A DNA stretch of 56,639 nt from Clostridia bacterium (GCA_017407755.1 JAFQVY010000019.1:1-56639); one strand, 5' to 3'; shown: positions 32,686 to 41,675, numbered from the stretch's first letter. The notes: generated by a model not told the origin, from the letters alone. Made by a program: numbers and translations.

Positions 32686-33930
32686 ATGACAACTTTAGAA
32701 ATGATGGGCAAAAAAGCAAAAGAGGTTGCAAGAGTTCTTGCCACCGCAGGTGCTTTAAAAGACAAGGCGCTTTTATCTATTGCCGACGCCCTTATAGAAA
32801 ATACTGACTATATTTTGGAAGAGAACAAAAAGGACTTAGAGGCAGGAAAACAGGCAGGCCTTACAAATGCTCTTTTAGACCGCCTCGCTCTTTCCTCTGA
32901 GCGTATCAAGGGTATGGCAGAGGGTGCCCGTCAGGTAGCAAGCCTTGCTGACCCTTGCGGCAAAATTATTTCCGGCGGCAAACTTAAAAACGGACTTGAG
33001 GTTACAAAGGTAACTGTTCCTTTAGGCGTAATCGGAATTATCTACGAAGCTCGCCCCAATGTTACAGCAGACTCCGCTGTGCTCTGCCTTAAATCGGGCA
33101 ACGCCGTAATTCTTCGCGGCGGCAAAGAGGCAATTAACTCCAACAAAGCCGTAGCAACCGTTATGCGAAAGGCAATTGAGCTTGCAGGTCTTCCTGCAGA
33201 CTCAGTTCAGCTTATTGAGGACACAAGCCGCCAGAGCTCTATTGAGCTTATGGGCCTTTCCGATTACCTTGACGTGCTTATTCCCCGTGGTGGCAGAGGT
33301 CTTATTAAAGCAACTGTAGAAAACGCCAAAGTGCCTGTTATTGAGACAGGCGTTGGCAACTGCCACGTTTATGTTGACGAATATGCCGACCTCGACATGG
33401 CGGCTGAGATTATTTATAATGCAAAAACCTCCCGTCCCTCTGTTTGCAACGCCATTGAAACAATCCTTGTTCATAAAAACGTTGCCGAAAAAGCGCTGCC
33501 CCTTATTAAGGCTAAGCTCGACGAAAAAAACGTAGAGCTGAGAGGCTGCGAAAAAACTATGGAAATTTTAGGCAGTAGCGTTAAACCTGCAACCGACGAA
33601 GACTACGCCACCGAATACCTCGATTACATCTTAGCCGTAAAGGTTGTAAACTGCATAAACTGTGCCCTTGAGCACATTTCAAAGTACTCCTCAGGCCACA
33701 GTGAATGCATTGTAACCGAAAACTATACAAATGCTGAAAAGTTCTTAAATACTGTTGATGCGGCGGCAGTTTACGTTAACGCTTCCACCCGTTTTACCGA
33801 CGGCGGCGAATTCGGCTTAGGTGCTGAAATCGGCATTTCAACACAAAAACTCCATGCCCGCGGCCCTATGGGTATCAATGAGCTTACGAGCATGAAGTTT
33901 ATTATCAAAGGCAATGGTCAGGTTCGCTGA
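32686..33930 (+). CDS. proA: Gamma-glutamyl phosphate reductase
   Basis: 414 residues from the ATG at 32686 (AAGGAGAA upstream, overlapping the proB stop). Aldehyde-dehydrogenase fold with IGIIYEARPNVTADSAVLCL near 118, LIPRGGRGLIKATVENAKVP near 200, the catalytic Cys in RPSVCNAIETILVH near 252 and STRFTDGGEFGLGAEIGIST near 368. Second step of proline synthesis. Confidence 0.95.
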   Translation: MTTLEMMGKKAKEVARVLATAGALKDKALLSIADALIENTDYILEENKKDLEAGKQAGLTNALLDRLALSSERIKGMAEGARQVASLADPCGKIISGGKLKNGLEVTKVTVPLGVIGIIYEARPNVTADSAVLCLKSGNAVILRGGKEAINSNKAVATVMRKAIELAGLPADSVQLIEDTSRQSSIELMGLSDYLDVLIPRGGRGLIKATVENAKVPVIETGVGNCHVYVDEYADLDMAAEIIYNAKTSRPSVCNAIETILVHKNVAEKALPLIKAKLDEKNVELRGCEKTMEILGSSVKPATDEDYATEYLDYILAVKVVNCINCALEHISKYSSGHSECIVTENYTNAEKFLNTVDAAAVYVNASTRFTDGGEFGLGAEIGISTQKLHARGPMGINELTSMKFIIKGNGQVR

Positions 33931-33932
33931 CC

Positions 33933-34160
33933 TCATATTATGATGTAAAGAAGTGCCAGCACCAATTCGGTGTTGGAGCTTTCTTGGGACAAAAGCATAA
34001 TCAACAGAAGTACAAGAAGCTTTTCCTTGTCTTTAAAAAGGCCTGCCAAAGGGTCTTGGGGCTTAGGTTCAGCAGGCTCTGCAGGTTCGTTTTTTTCAGG
34101 TTTGGCTACCGACTGCATCTGGCTTACCCTGCGGCGTGCCTCCTCTGCTATTTTATCCAA
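33933..34160 (-). CDS. Small protein with hydrophobic C-terminus, unknown
   Basis: 75 residues, TTG start overlapping the preceding stop by 8 bp with a GGGGGTGGGG site. A charged N-terminus (MDKIAEEARRRVSQMQ), a Pro/Glu/Lys stretch (EPAEPAEPKPQDP), then a C-terminal run LLVLLLIMLLSQESSNTELV ending ALLYIII: two short hydrophobic segments split by a polar turn. Third gene of a coupled trio of unknown function. Confidence 0.6.
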   Translation of the reverse strand: MDKIAEEARRRVSQMQSVAKPEKNEPAEPAEPKPQDPLAGLFKDKEKLLVLLLIMLLSQESSNTELVLALLYIII

Positions 34161-34485
34161 TGCCCCACCCCCTTAAAAGCGGCAAAAGCTTCATAACCTT
34201 AAGCATCTTGCCTGCTTGCTCAAGTCTTTCGCGTCTTGGCTCACTTAAAAAGGGTCTTAATGCATTTAAAAGGCAACTGACCTCGTCGTCTTTGCTCATA
34301 TCTGCCAAAAGAGGGGCAAGTCGCATAAGCGTGCTTGTCATATCATCGCTCTGATTTATAAAAGGCATACTTTTAGGCGGCGTATTGCCCGTATCAAGCC
34401 CTAAGGCAGAGCCTAAGGACTTAAGCTTCATTACAGCCTCAGGGTCAGAAAGTATCCCCGAAAGCTTATCTTCAAGCCCTGCCAT
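34153..34485 (-). CDS. Small helical protein, unknown
   Basis: 110 residues, starts inside the TAATG junction with the preceding gene. Helical: MAGLEDKLSGILSDPEAVMK, LKSLGSALGL, then DMTSTLMRLAPLLADMSKDD and LLNALRPFLSEPRRERLEQA. It carries a DPEAVMKL motif like the DPEL/NPEL segment of its neighbour. No family recognised. Confidence 0.65.
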   Translation of the reverse strand: MAGLEDKLSGILSDPEAVMKLKSLGSALGLDTGNTPPKSMPFINQSDDMTSTLMRLAPLLADMSKDDEVSCLLNALRPFLSEPRRERLEQAGKMLKVMKLLPLLRGWGIG

Positions 34486-34718
34486 TAAAGGTCAAGCTTT
34501 CTTAAAATTTCCTGTACCGACTTATCTTCCATCAATTTTTTTGTAAGTTCAGGATTTGAGAGAATTGAATTTACCTTTGAACGCTGGTCTTGGTTTAAAG
34601 AATTAAGCACCGAGTTTACGTCTCCTGTTTTCATGCTTTTCAATACCTCGTCACTGCTTTTGCCCATTTTCCCCGAAAGCATTTTTGCGATATTTTCCAT
34701 TTGTTTATCGTTTGCCAT
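34485..34718 (-). CDS. Small helical protein, unknown
   Basis: 77 residues from the ATG at 34718 (TGAGGTG upstream). Helical and charged: QMENIAKMLSGKMGKSSDEV, LNSLNQDQRSKVNSILSNPE, KSVQEILRKLDL. First gene of three that overlap head to tail, divergent from the phosphoesterase at 34777. No family recognised. Confidence 0.65.
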   Translation of the reverse strand: MANDKQMENIAKMLSGKMGKSSDEVLKSMKTGDVNSVLNSLNQDQRSKVNSILSNPELTKKLMEDKSVQEILRKLDL

Positions 34719-34776
34719 ATATAACACCTCAATTAAATTTATGATTACACAGTTTATATTATGACTTGGTGAATTT

Positions 34777-35241
34777 ATGAAACTCCTTGTTTTATCCGAC
34801 ACACACGGCGACGTGTTTTCACTTAAAGAAGCAATAAAGGCAAGAAATGAAGCCGAGGTTATTATTCACTGCGGCGACGGCAACTCTGAGTTTGAAAGCA
34901 TAAAGCCCCTTTATCCTCACAAGCATTTTATCGGCGTAAAAGGCAACTGCGACTTTTGCTCTGATGCCTCTAATATCGAAACCATAACCTTAGAGGGCAA
35001 AAAAATTTTTATTACTCACGGCCATCTTTATAACGCCAAATACGGGCTTTTCAATCTCGTTTGTGCCGCAAGAGAGGCAAATGCCGATTTACTGCTTTTT
35101 GGCCATACACATAACCCCCTAAAAGACTATGACGACGGTCTTTATATTGTAAATCCCGGCTCCTGCCACGGATACAATGCAAGCTATGCCTATATAGACG
35201 TAACCGAAAAAGGCATTGTCGCAAGCCATTTTAAACTGTAA
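34777..35241 (+). CDS. YfcE/MJ0936-type metallophosphoesterase
   Basis: 154 residues, usual for the family. Metal motifs: VLSDTHGD (5-12), IHCGDGNSEFE near 30, VKGNCD near 53, FITHGHLYNAKYG near 75 and LLFGHTHNPL near 107. All dimetal ligands are present. Likely a cytoplasmic phosphodiesterase of unknown substrate. Confidence 0.9.
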   Translation: MKLLVLSDTHGDVFSLKEAIKARNEAEVIIHCGDGNSEFESIKPLYPHKHFIGVKGNCDFCSDASNIETITLEGKKIFITHGHLYNAKYGLFNLVCAAREANADLLLFGHTHNPLKDYDDGLYIVNPGSCHGYNASYAYIDVTEKGIVASHFKL

Positions 35242-35298
35242 ATAATATACTGTAGAAAATTTCGTTTTCTTATGATAAAATAGAAAGGGTGAGGAAAT

Positions 35299-36162
35299 TT
35301 GAACTTTGAAAACTTTGAAAAAAACGAAAACGTCAAAGCCGAGCTTAACGCTCTTGAAAAAAGCCGTCGGTTTCCTCACGCTCTTATAATAAACGGCGGA
35401 AACAACGAAAGCAGAGAAAGCCTTTCAATTCTTCTCTCAAAATGGGCGGTCTGCAAAAACGAGGACAAGCCTTGCTCTGAGTGTATCCCCTGCCAAAAGG
35501 CAGAAAAAGGCGTGCACCCTGACATTTATTTTGCAAAAGGTTCAGGTAAAACCGATGTAATAGCAGTTGAGGAAATCCGCAACATCACCCGTGCCTGTTC
35601 AATTATTGCAAACGAAGCCGACACAAAGGTTTTTGTCATAAAAGACGCTGACAAGCGAATGGGAGTTGAGGCTTTAAACGCCTTTTTAAAAACATTGGAG
35701 GAACCCCCTCAGGCGATTTTATTTTTGCTTACTACCGAAGATGCAGGCGTACTTCCCGAAACGGTGCTTTCTCGGTGTACGGTGCTTAATTTAGAGCAAA
35801 GCTCAGGCTTTTCTGAAGAAACTTTAGAAAAAGCAAAGCAAATACTTTTAAACATAACAGAGCTTAACGAAATAAGTCTTTTAAAAAGCACCTCTGTACT
35901 TAACGACAAATCAAAAGCCTTGGAGCTTTTGCCTGCAATGAGGGCGATTTTAAGCGACGCTTTGTCCCTTACGGTAAGTGACGAAACCTTGCTTTCAAAA
36001 GAATACTCGGAAACCTTAAGCACAAAGCTTACCAAAAAGAAATTAATCGGTCTTATTGAGACTGTAAATTATGCAATATATACTATAAGCCGCAACGTAA
36101 ACTTAAGCCTTATGAGCACGTGGATTTGCGGCGAATTCAGGAGGATAACATGGCAGAAGTAG
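35299..36162 (+). CDS. holB: DNA polymerase III delta-prime subunit
   Basis: 287 residues, TTG start with GTGAGG upstream. Clamp-loader fold: RRFPHALIINGG near 23 with a degenerate P-loop (NGGNNESRES), as expected for delta prime. The zinc-cysteine set lies in CKNEDKPCSECIPCQ near 52, IRNITRACSIIANEADTKVF near 95, GVEALNAFLKTLEEPPQAIL near 122 and SRCTVL near 157. It stands first in the conserved holB-ricT-trmN6-rsmI order. Confidence 0.9.
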   Translation: MNFENFEKNENVKAELNALEKSRRFPHALIINGGNNESRESLSILLSKWAVCKNEDKPCSECIPCQKAEKGVHPDIYFAKGSGKTDVIAVEEIRNITRACSIIANEADTKVFVIKDADKRMGVEALNAFLKTLEEPPQAILFLLTTEDAGVLPETVLSRCTVLNLEQSSGFSEETLEKAKQILLNITELNEISLLKSTSVLNDKSKALELLPAMRAILSDALSLTVSDETLLSKEYSETLSTKLTKKKLIGLIETVNYAIYTISRNVNLSLMSTWICGEFRRITWQK

Positions 36163-37019
36163 TAGGTGTACGCTTCAAAGAAGTTGGTAAAATATATTAT
36201 TTTGACCCCACAGATATTAAATTCGAACAGGATGAAATGGTTATCGTTGAAACTGCCCGCGGTGTAGAATGCGGTCAGATTGCCTCAACAAATCACGATG
36301 TTGCTGACGAAGAAATCGTTCATCCCTTAAAAAAGATTATCCGAAAAGCCACAAAGGCAGACATAAAACGTCTTGAGGCAAACCGTGAACTTGAAAAGAA
36401 AGCTCTGGAAATCTGCGAGAAAAAAGTTTTAGAGCACAATCTTGATATGAAGCTTGTAAACGTTGAATACACCTTTGACAATTCAAAGCTTCTTTTCTAC
36501 TTTACCGCCGACGGCAGAGTGGACTTCAGAGCTTTGGTAAAAGACCTTGCCTCTGTTTTCAAGACCCGAATTGAGCTAAGGCAGATTGGCGTAAGAGACG
36601 AAGCAAAAATGCTTGGCGGTTTAGGCGTTTGCGGCAGACCCTTCTGTTGCTCAAGCTTTTTAGGAGACTTCCAGCCTGTTTCCATCAAAATGGCAAAAGA
36701 CCAAGGGCTTTCTCTTTCTCCCGTTAAAATTTCAGGCACCTGCGGCAGACTTATGTGCTGCTTAAAGTACGAAGAAGAGGCATATCTTGACCTTATCAAG
36801 AATACTCCTAAATACGGTGCAATTGTTAAAACTCCTTTAGGCAAGGGCAGGGTTGTGGAAGTAAGCCTTGTTACAGGCACACTTAAGGTTCACATGGACA
36901 ACACCCCCGAAGAAGCCGCTCCTCAGGTATTTAAGGTTAAAGAAGTCAAGCTTCTTAAAGACGGTTTTACTAAAAAAATCAGTAAAGAAGAAGCCGAAGA
37001 CCTTAAAAATCTTGAATAA
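36150..37019 (+). CDS. ricT: PSP1-domain protein RicT (YaaT)
   Basis: 289 residues from the ATG at 36150 (AGGAG upstream), overlapping holB by 13 bp. PSP1 pattern with GVCGRPFCCSSFLGDFQPVS near 165 and GTCGRLMCCLKYEEEAYLD near 205; these cysteines bind Fe-S clusters in the B. subtilis YlbF-YmcA-YaaT complex, which acts in mRNA maturation and sporulation. The frame from 36120 lacks a start site. Confidence 0.92.
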   Translation: MAEVVGVRFKEVGKIYYFDPTDIKFEQDEMVIVETARGVECGQIASTNHDVADEEIVHPLKKIIRKATKADIKRLEANRELEKKALEICEKKVLEHNLDMKLVNVEYTFDNSKLLFYFTADGRVDFRALVKDLASVFKTRIELRQIGVRDEAKMLGGLGVCGRPFCCSSFLGDFQPVSIKMAKDQGLSLSPVKISGTCGRLMCCLKYEEEAYLDLIKNTPKYGAIVKTPLGKGRVVEVSLVTGTLKVHMDNTPEEAAPQVFKVKEVKLLKDGFTKKISKEEAEDLKNLE

Positions 37020-37042
37020 TTTAGGGAAAAACGTAAAAACAA

Positions 37043-37070
37043 TTGCATTTTCAGAAAATTATGCTACAAT
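37043..37070 (+). promoter_or_regulatory. Ferredoxin promoter
   Basis: TTGCAT (37043-37048), 16-bp spacer, TACAAT (37065-37070) with TGC before it. Confidence 0.6.
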
Positions 37071-37100
37071 ATAAGCGATACTAATTAAGGAGGTTCTCTC

Positions 37101-37271
37101 ATGGCATACATTATCAATGATGACTGCATCTCTTGCGGCGCTTGCGTTGACGAGTGTCCTTGCGGTGCTATCTCCGAGGGCGACGGCAAGTATGTAATCG
37201 ACGCTGACGCTTGTGCTGATTGCGGTGCTTGTGCTGACGCATGCCCTGTTGGTGCTCCCACAGCGGAGTAA
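37101..37271 (+). CDS. 2[4Fe-4S] ferredoxin
   Basis: 56 residues, AGGAGG upstream of the ATG. Two CxxCxxCxxxCP motifs: CISCGACVDECPCGA (9-23) and CADCGACADACPVGAP (38-53), the clostridial ferredoxin with low-potential clusters. It has its own promoter and terminator and so is an independent unit set between ricT and trmN6. Confidence 0.95.
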   Translation: MAYIINDDCISCGACVDECPCGAISEGDGKYVIDADACADCGACADACPVGAPTAE

Positions 37272-37292
37272 TTTCCAAATTACTTACAAGAT

Positions 37293-37325
37293 GCCGCACT
37301 CCTAAAAGAGTGTGGCTTTCTTTTA
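37293..37325 (+). terminator. Ferredoxin terminator
   Basis: GCCGCACTC (37293-37301)/GAGTGTGGC (37308-37316) followed by TTTCTTTTA. Confidence 0.8.
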
Positions 37326-37350
37326 TTATAAGCTTAAAGGAGGATTAAGC

Positions 37351-38109
37351 GTGCTAAAATCCAACGAACATTTTGAGCCTTTGGGAAACGGCATCGAGGT
37401 TATCGTTTCTCCTACCCATCACTTTACCACAGACACCATACTGCTGGCTCACTTTGCAAATCCCAAAAAGAATGCAAAATGTGTTGACTTAGGCTCAGGC
37501 TGCGGTACAATTCCTCTTTTGTGGTCTCGTTTTGACAAAAACTTAAGCATCACCGCCGTAGAAATTCAAGAAGACGGCGCTGATATGATTAAAAGAAGTG
37601 TTGAGCACAACAAGCTTTCAGAAAGCTTAACTCCCCTTTTGGCAGATTTAAGAGACCTTAAGGGAAAAATTCCCTTTGGCTACTTTGACGTTGTTACCTG
37701 CAATCCCCCTTACAAAATTGCAGGCGGCGGTATTACCAACTTTGAAGAGGGCAAGCTTTTGGCACGTCACGAAAGCACCTGCACAATGGAAGATGTAGTT
37801 AAAACCGCCTCAAAGCTTTTGCAGTTTTCGGGCACTTTCAGTATGTGCCAACGCCCCGAAAGGCTTACGGACGCCCTTACACTAATGAGAAAATACGACC
37901 TGGAGCCTAAAGAGCTTCGCTTGGTTCAAGGCAAGGCAGACAAAAAGCCCAAGCTTTTCCTTTTAAAGGGCAAAAAAGGCGGCAAAGAGGGTTATCTTGA
38001 GGTTTTACCAACACTGATTATCGAAAACATCGACGGCACCTTTACTGATGAAATGAACGAAATTTATGGCTGTTACCAGCAAAACAAAGGGAGGCAGAAA
38101 AATGGTTGA
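37351..38109 (+). CDS. trmN6: tRNA1(Val) (adenine-N6)-methyltransferase, TrmN6/YabB-like
   Basis: 252 residues from a GTG at 37351 with AAAGGAGG upstream; the frame to 37312 overlaps the ferredoxin terminator. SAM motif CVDLGSGCGTIPLLWSRFD near 44, acidic turn ITAVEIQEDGADM near 68, and N6-adenine signature VVTCNPPYKIAGG near 115. Conserved neighbour of rsmI. Confidence 0.88.
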   Translation: MLKSNEHFEPLGNGIEVIVSPTHHFTTDTILLAHFANPKKNAKCVDLGSGCGTIPLLWSRFDKNLSITAVEIQEDGADMIKRSVEHNKLSESLTPLLADLRDLKGKIPFGYFDVVTCNPPYKIAGGGITNFEEGKLLARHESTCTMEDVVKTASKLLQFSGTFSMCQRPERLTDALTLMRKYDLEPKELRLVQGKADKKPKLFLLKGKKGGKEGYLEVLPTLIIENIDGTFTDEMNEIYGCYQQNKGRQKNG

Positions 38110-38932
38110 AGCTAAAACCCTATATGTTGTAGGCACACCTATCGGCAACTTGGGTGATTTATCCCCAAGAGCCGCTGAAATCTTATCAGAGGTTGACTTT
38201 ATTGCCGCTGAGGATACCCGTGTAACCTTAAAGCTTTTAAATCACTTAGGCATCAAAAAACCACTGGTAAGCTACTTTGAACACAACAAAGCAATGAAAA
38301 CTGCCGAAATCTGTCGTCGCATTATAAACGGCGAAAGCTGTGCTGTTGTTTCCGATGCAGGTATGCCCTGTATTTCTGACCCCGGTGAAGATTTAGTAAG
38401 AGAATGCGGTAATTTAGGCATAAAAACCGTAGTTGTTCCCGGCCCATCGGCACTTATTTCTGCCCTTTGTGTGTCGGGGCTTTCAACAGGCCGCTTTACC
38501 TTTGAAGGCTTTGTTTCAGTAAATAAAAAGAGCCGAAAAGAACACCTTGAGTCTCTTTTAAACGAAAATCGTACTATGATTTTTTACGAAGCACCTCATA
38601 AGCTTTCAAATACCCTCAAAGACTTTTACGCGTATTTTGGCGAAAGAAAACTTACTATTGTCCGTGAGATTACCAAAATCCACGAGGAGGTTATCCGCAC
38701 AGACACAAAAACCGCCGCAGAAACTATTGACGAAAATCCCCTTAAAGGCGAAATTGTTCTTGTTTTGGAGGGTAAAGCTAAAGAAGAAAAAGCACAGATG
38801 ACCTTAGAAGAAGCCGTCTTGCTTGCAGATAAATTTATATCAGAGGGCGACAAATCTTCAGACGCCGCAAAAAAAGCCGCTCTTAAAAGCGGGCTTAAGA
38901 AAAACGAAATTTACAGGGAGCTTACAAAATGA
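38102..38932 (+). CDS. rsmI: 16S rRNA C1402 2'-O-methyltransferase
   Basis: 276 residues from the ATG at 38102 (GGGAGG upstream), overlapping trmN6 by 8 bp. Tetrapyrrole-methylase fold: LYVVGTPIGNLGDLSPRAAE near 6, AAEDTRVTLKLLNHLGI near 37, AVVSDAGMPCISDPGEDLVR near 80, VVPGPSALISALCVSGL near 113 and FEGFV. Modifies the decoding centre with RsmH. Confidence 0.94.
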   Translation: MVEAKTLYVVGTPIGNLGDLSPRAAEILSEVDFIAAEDTRVTLKLLNHLGIKKPLVSYFEHNKAMKTAEICRRIINGESCAVVSDAGMPCISDPGEDLVRECGNLGIKTVVVPGPSALISALCVSGLSTGRFTFEGFVSVNKKSRKEHLESLLNENRTMIFYEAPHKLSNTLKDFYAYFGERKLTIVREITKIHEEVIRTDTKTAAETIDENPLKGEIVLVLEGKAKEEKAQMTLEEAVLLADKFISEGDKSSDAAKKAALKSGLKKNEIYRELTK

Positions 38933-40197
38933 CTTATCAGGAAGCACTGGAAAAAATACATTCTTTAAATAAATTCGGCTCTCGCCCCGGACTTGACAGA
39001 GTTAAGCGCTTGCTCTCAGACATGGGAAATCCTCAGGATAGCACAAAGTTTATCCACGTTGCAGGCACCAACGGCAAAGGCTCTGTGTGTGCAATTCTTT
39101 CTTCTGTGCTTAAAAGCGCAGGATATAAAACAGGTCTTTTTATTTCCCCTTTTATCACCGATTTTAGCGAAAGAATTCAGATAAACTCCGCTCCCATTCC
39201 TCATACTGACCTTGCAAAGCTTACGAAATATGTGTTTTCATTTGTAGAAAAGCTTAATAAAGAGGACATCATAATTACTGAATTTGAGTTTGTAACTGCC
39301 CTTTGCTTTGAATACTTCAAACGAGAAAAAGTTGACCTTGCCGTTCTTGAAACAGGACTTGGAGGATTACTTGACTGCACCAACGTTATAAACGAAAACC
39401 TGTGCTCTGTGATTACAAGCATAAGCCTTGACCACACCGATATTTTAGGCGAAACTCTGGAAGAAATCGCAGAGCAGAAATGCGGAATTATCAAAGACAA
39501 CTGTCCTGTAATTTCCAGTGAGCAAAACGAAAATGCCGCAAGAGTCATTAAAAACTCTGCCATACGCCACAACTCACCCCTGCTTTTTTCCACCGACATT
39601 AAATTAACTCCCACAAAGGAAAGTATAGACGGCACCACCCTTGACTTTAACGGTACCACTTTAGAGCTTAGCCTTATCGGCGAGCATCAGGTGCAAAACG
39701 CCCGTACTGCTTTGTCAGCTTTAGCGGTGCTTACTAAAGATGCAAACATAAAAATCAGCAAACAAGCCATAAAAGAAGGCTTTAAAAACGCTGTGAATCC
39801 GGCACGTTTTGAGGTGCTTTCAAAGGAACCTCTTATTATTTTAGACGGTGCTCATAACTCAGACGGTATGCTGGCGTTTTCAAAGGCAGTTAAAAAATAC
39901 ACCCCCAACAAAAGGCGTGTGCTTCTTATGGGAATGCTTTCAGACAAAGACTCCCTTACTTCCTGCAAGTATATTGAGGGGCTTTTTGACAAGGTTTTCA
40001 CCGTGCCTGTATCAAATCCAAGAAGCAGAAGCAGCGAGGATATAGCGGCTATAGTTAAGAATTATATAGAAAACGTCGAAGTCTGCCAAACTCCCCTTGA
40101 AGGCTTAGAAAAAGCCAAAAACGAAGATGCCGCCCTTTTTATCTGCGGCTCACTTTACCTTGCAGGTGAACTAAGACCCTATATTTTAAAAAAATAA
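38929..40197 (+). CDS. folC: Folylpolyglutamate synthase / dihydrofolate synthase
   Basis: 422 residues, Mur-ligase family. ATP loop FIHVAGTNGKGSVCAILSSV near 42, LFISPFITDFSERIQI near 72, AVLETGLGGLLDCTNVI near 138, SISLDHTDILG near 163, and LILDGAHNSDGMLAF near 303. Adds glutamates to folates. ATG overlaps the rsmI stop (ATGA). Confidence 0.93.
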   Translation: MTYQEALEKIHSLNKFGSRPGLDRVKRLLSDMGNPQDSTKFIHVAGTNGKGSVCAILSSVLKSAGYKTGLFISPFITDFSERIQINSAPIPHTDLAKLTKYVFSFVEKLNKEDIIITEFEFVTALCFEYFKREKVDLAVLETGLGGLLDCTNVINENLCSVITSISLDHTDILGETLEEIAEQKCGIIKDNCPVISSEQNENAARVIKNSAIRHNSPLLFSTDIKLTPTKESIDGTTLDFNGTTLELSLIGEHQVQNARTALSALAVLTKDANIKISKQAIKEGFKNAVNPARFEVLSKEPLIILDGAHNSDGMLAFSKAVKKYTPNKRRVLLMGMLSDKDSLTSCKYIEGLFDKVFTVPVSNPRSRSSEDIAAIVKNYIENVEVCQTPLEGLEKAKNEDAALFICGSLYLAGELRPYILKK

Positions 40198-40226
40198 ATT
40201 TTCCGACAACAGAATAACTTAAAAAA

Positions 40227-40270
40227 ATATGCCCATACTTAATAAAATAGGTATGGGCATATATTATTTT
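40227..40270 (+). terminator. Terminator-like hairpin between folC and spoIIA
   Basis: 12-bp stem ATATGCCCATAC (40227-40238)/GTATGGGCATAT (40251-40262) followed by TATTATTTT. No clear sigma-H or sigma-A promoter for spoIIA is visible around it. Confidence 0.6.
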
Positions 40271-40284
40271 AAGGATGTGTAAAA

Positions 40285-40587
40285 ATGCTGGAGCTCGAAT
40301 TTAACAACTCGGTGCTTACAGCTCACCTTTCGGGGGAGCTTGACCACCACTCGGCGGCGGTAATCCGCAAAAAAATCGACTCAAAAACCGAAGCTTTAAA
40401 GCCTAAAACCCTTAAGCTTGATTATAAAGATGTTCAGTTTATGGACTCTTCGGGCATAGGGCTTATAATGGGCAGATACCGCCAGATGTCACTTATAGGC
40501 GGCAATGTAGAGGTTACCAACGTGCCGCCTCATTTAAAGCGGATGTTTTCCCTTTCGGGAATTGATACTCTGGGGGTGATGAAATGA
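40285..40587 (+). CDS. spoIIAA: Anti-sigma F factor antagonist
   Basis: 100-residue STAS protein. The phosphorylatable Ser lies in VQFMDSSGIGLIMGRYRQM near 54. When unphosphorylated it binds SpoIIAB and frees sigma F in the forespore. AAGGATG precedes the ATG. First gene of the intact spoIIAA-AB-sigF operon. Confidence 0.95.
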   Translation: MLELEFNNSVLTAHLSGELDHHSAAVIRKKIDSKTEALKPKTLKLDYKDVQFMDSSGIGLIMGRYRQMSLIGGNVEVTNVPPHLKRMFSLSGIDTLGVMK

Positions 40588-41018
40588 AATGTATTAATGA
40601 AGTAAAGTTTAAATTCCCTGCCAAAAGCAGCAACGAAGCCTTCGCACGAGGTGCCGTATCCGCCTTTATAATGCAGCTTGACCCCACCATAAGCGAGCTT
40701 TCAGATATAAAAACCTCAGTCTCCGAGGCAGTAACAAACTCCATTGTTCACGGCTATTTGGGCAAAGGCGGAGAGATTTACATAACCGTAAAAATCTTCG
40801 AAGAAAACATTGTTTCTATAAAAATCCGCGACAAGGGCTGCGGTATTGAAGATATCGAAAAAGCAATGGAGCCTCTTTTCACCACTGGCGGCGACGAGCG
40901 TGCAGGCCTTGGCTTTGCGGTAATGCAAAGCTTTATGGACAGTATAAAGGTTACCTCAAAAATAGGCAAAGGCACAACCGTAACCCTTAAAAAGAGAATT
41001 ACTAAAAATGACCCTTAA
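40584..41018 (+). CDS. spoIIAB: Anti-sigma F factor / serine kinase
   Basis: 144 residues, GHKL kinase: N box SEAVTNSIVHGYLG near 48, G1 box IRDKGCGIEDIEKAMEP near 82, lid and G2 GGDERAGLGFAVMQSFMDSI near 105, and KIGKGTTVTLKKRI at the end. It holds sigma F and phosphorylates SpoIIAA. Overlaps spoIIAA by 4 bp. Confidence 0.95.
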   Translation: MKCINEVKFKFPAKSSNEAFARGAVSAFIMQLDPTISELSDIKTSVSEAVTNSIVHGYLGKGGEIYITVKIFEENIVSIKIRDKGCGIEDIEKAMEPLFTTGGDERAGLGFAVMQSFMDSIKVTSKIGKGTTVTLKKRITKNDP

Positions 41019-41673
41019 AGAAAAACACAAAAGGATTGAAGAAAACTTAGGCTTAGTGCACTCGGTTGCCAAAAAATTCTTGGGCAAGGGGATTGACTAC
41101 GAAGACATTGTCGCCGCAGGCTGTATCGGACTTATTAAGGCGATTGACAACTTCGACGAAACCAAAGGCTTTAAGCTTTCTACCTATGCCGTGCCTGCCA
41201 TTTTAGGCGAAATCAAACGAATCTGGCGTGACGGCGGCAGTGTAAAGGTAAGCAGAAAAATCAAAGAGCTTTCCTTAAAAGCTGCTCGCCTTAACGAGCA
41301 GAACCTTAAAGAAATGGGGAGAGAGCTTACCATAAGCGAGCTAAGCCTTAAGCTTAATGTAAGCCATGAAGAAATCGCCGAGGCACTTTCTTCTTCAAGA
41401 CTTCCCTTGTCCTTAAGCTATCATAACGATGACAATGAGGAGCAGGAGCTTATAATCCCCGTAAGCTCTGTTGAAGAGTCTCTTACCGAAAAACTTACTC
41501 TTGAAAAGGCACTTTCAGAGCTTGAAGAAAACGACCGTTTGCTTATTAATCTTAGATATTTCAAAAACAAAACCCAGTCTGAAACTGCAAAAATCCTGAA
41601 CACCACACAGGTGCAGATAAGTCGAAAAGAGAAAAAAATTCTTGCCTCATTACGAATTAAAATGAGCGCATAA
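41008..41673 (+). CDS. sigF: RNA polymerase sigma-F (forespore)
   Basis: 221 residues. Region 2 YEDIVAAGCIGLIKAIDNFD and FKLSTYAVPAILGEIKRIWR (30-75), region 3 with GRELTISELSLKLNVSHEEI near 105, region 4 NLRYFKNKTQSETAKILNTT and QVQISRKEKKILASLR. First compartment-specific sigma factor in spore formation. Overlaps spoIIAB by 11 bp. Confidence 0.95.
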   Translation: MTLKEKHKRIEENLGLVHSVAKKFLGKGIDYEDIVAAGCIGLIKAIDNFDETKGFKLSTYAVPAILGEIKRIWRDGGSVKVSRKIKELSLKAARLNEQNLKEMGRELTISELSLKLNVSHEEIAEALSSSRLPLSLSYHNDDNEEQELIIPVSSVEESLTEKLTLEKALSELEENDRLLINLRYFKNKTQSETAKILNTTQVQISRKEKKILASLRIKMSA

Positions 41674-41675
41674 AA

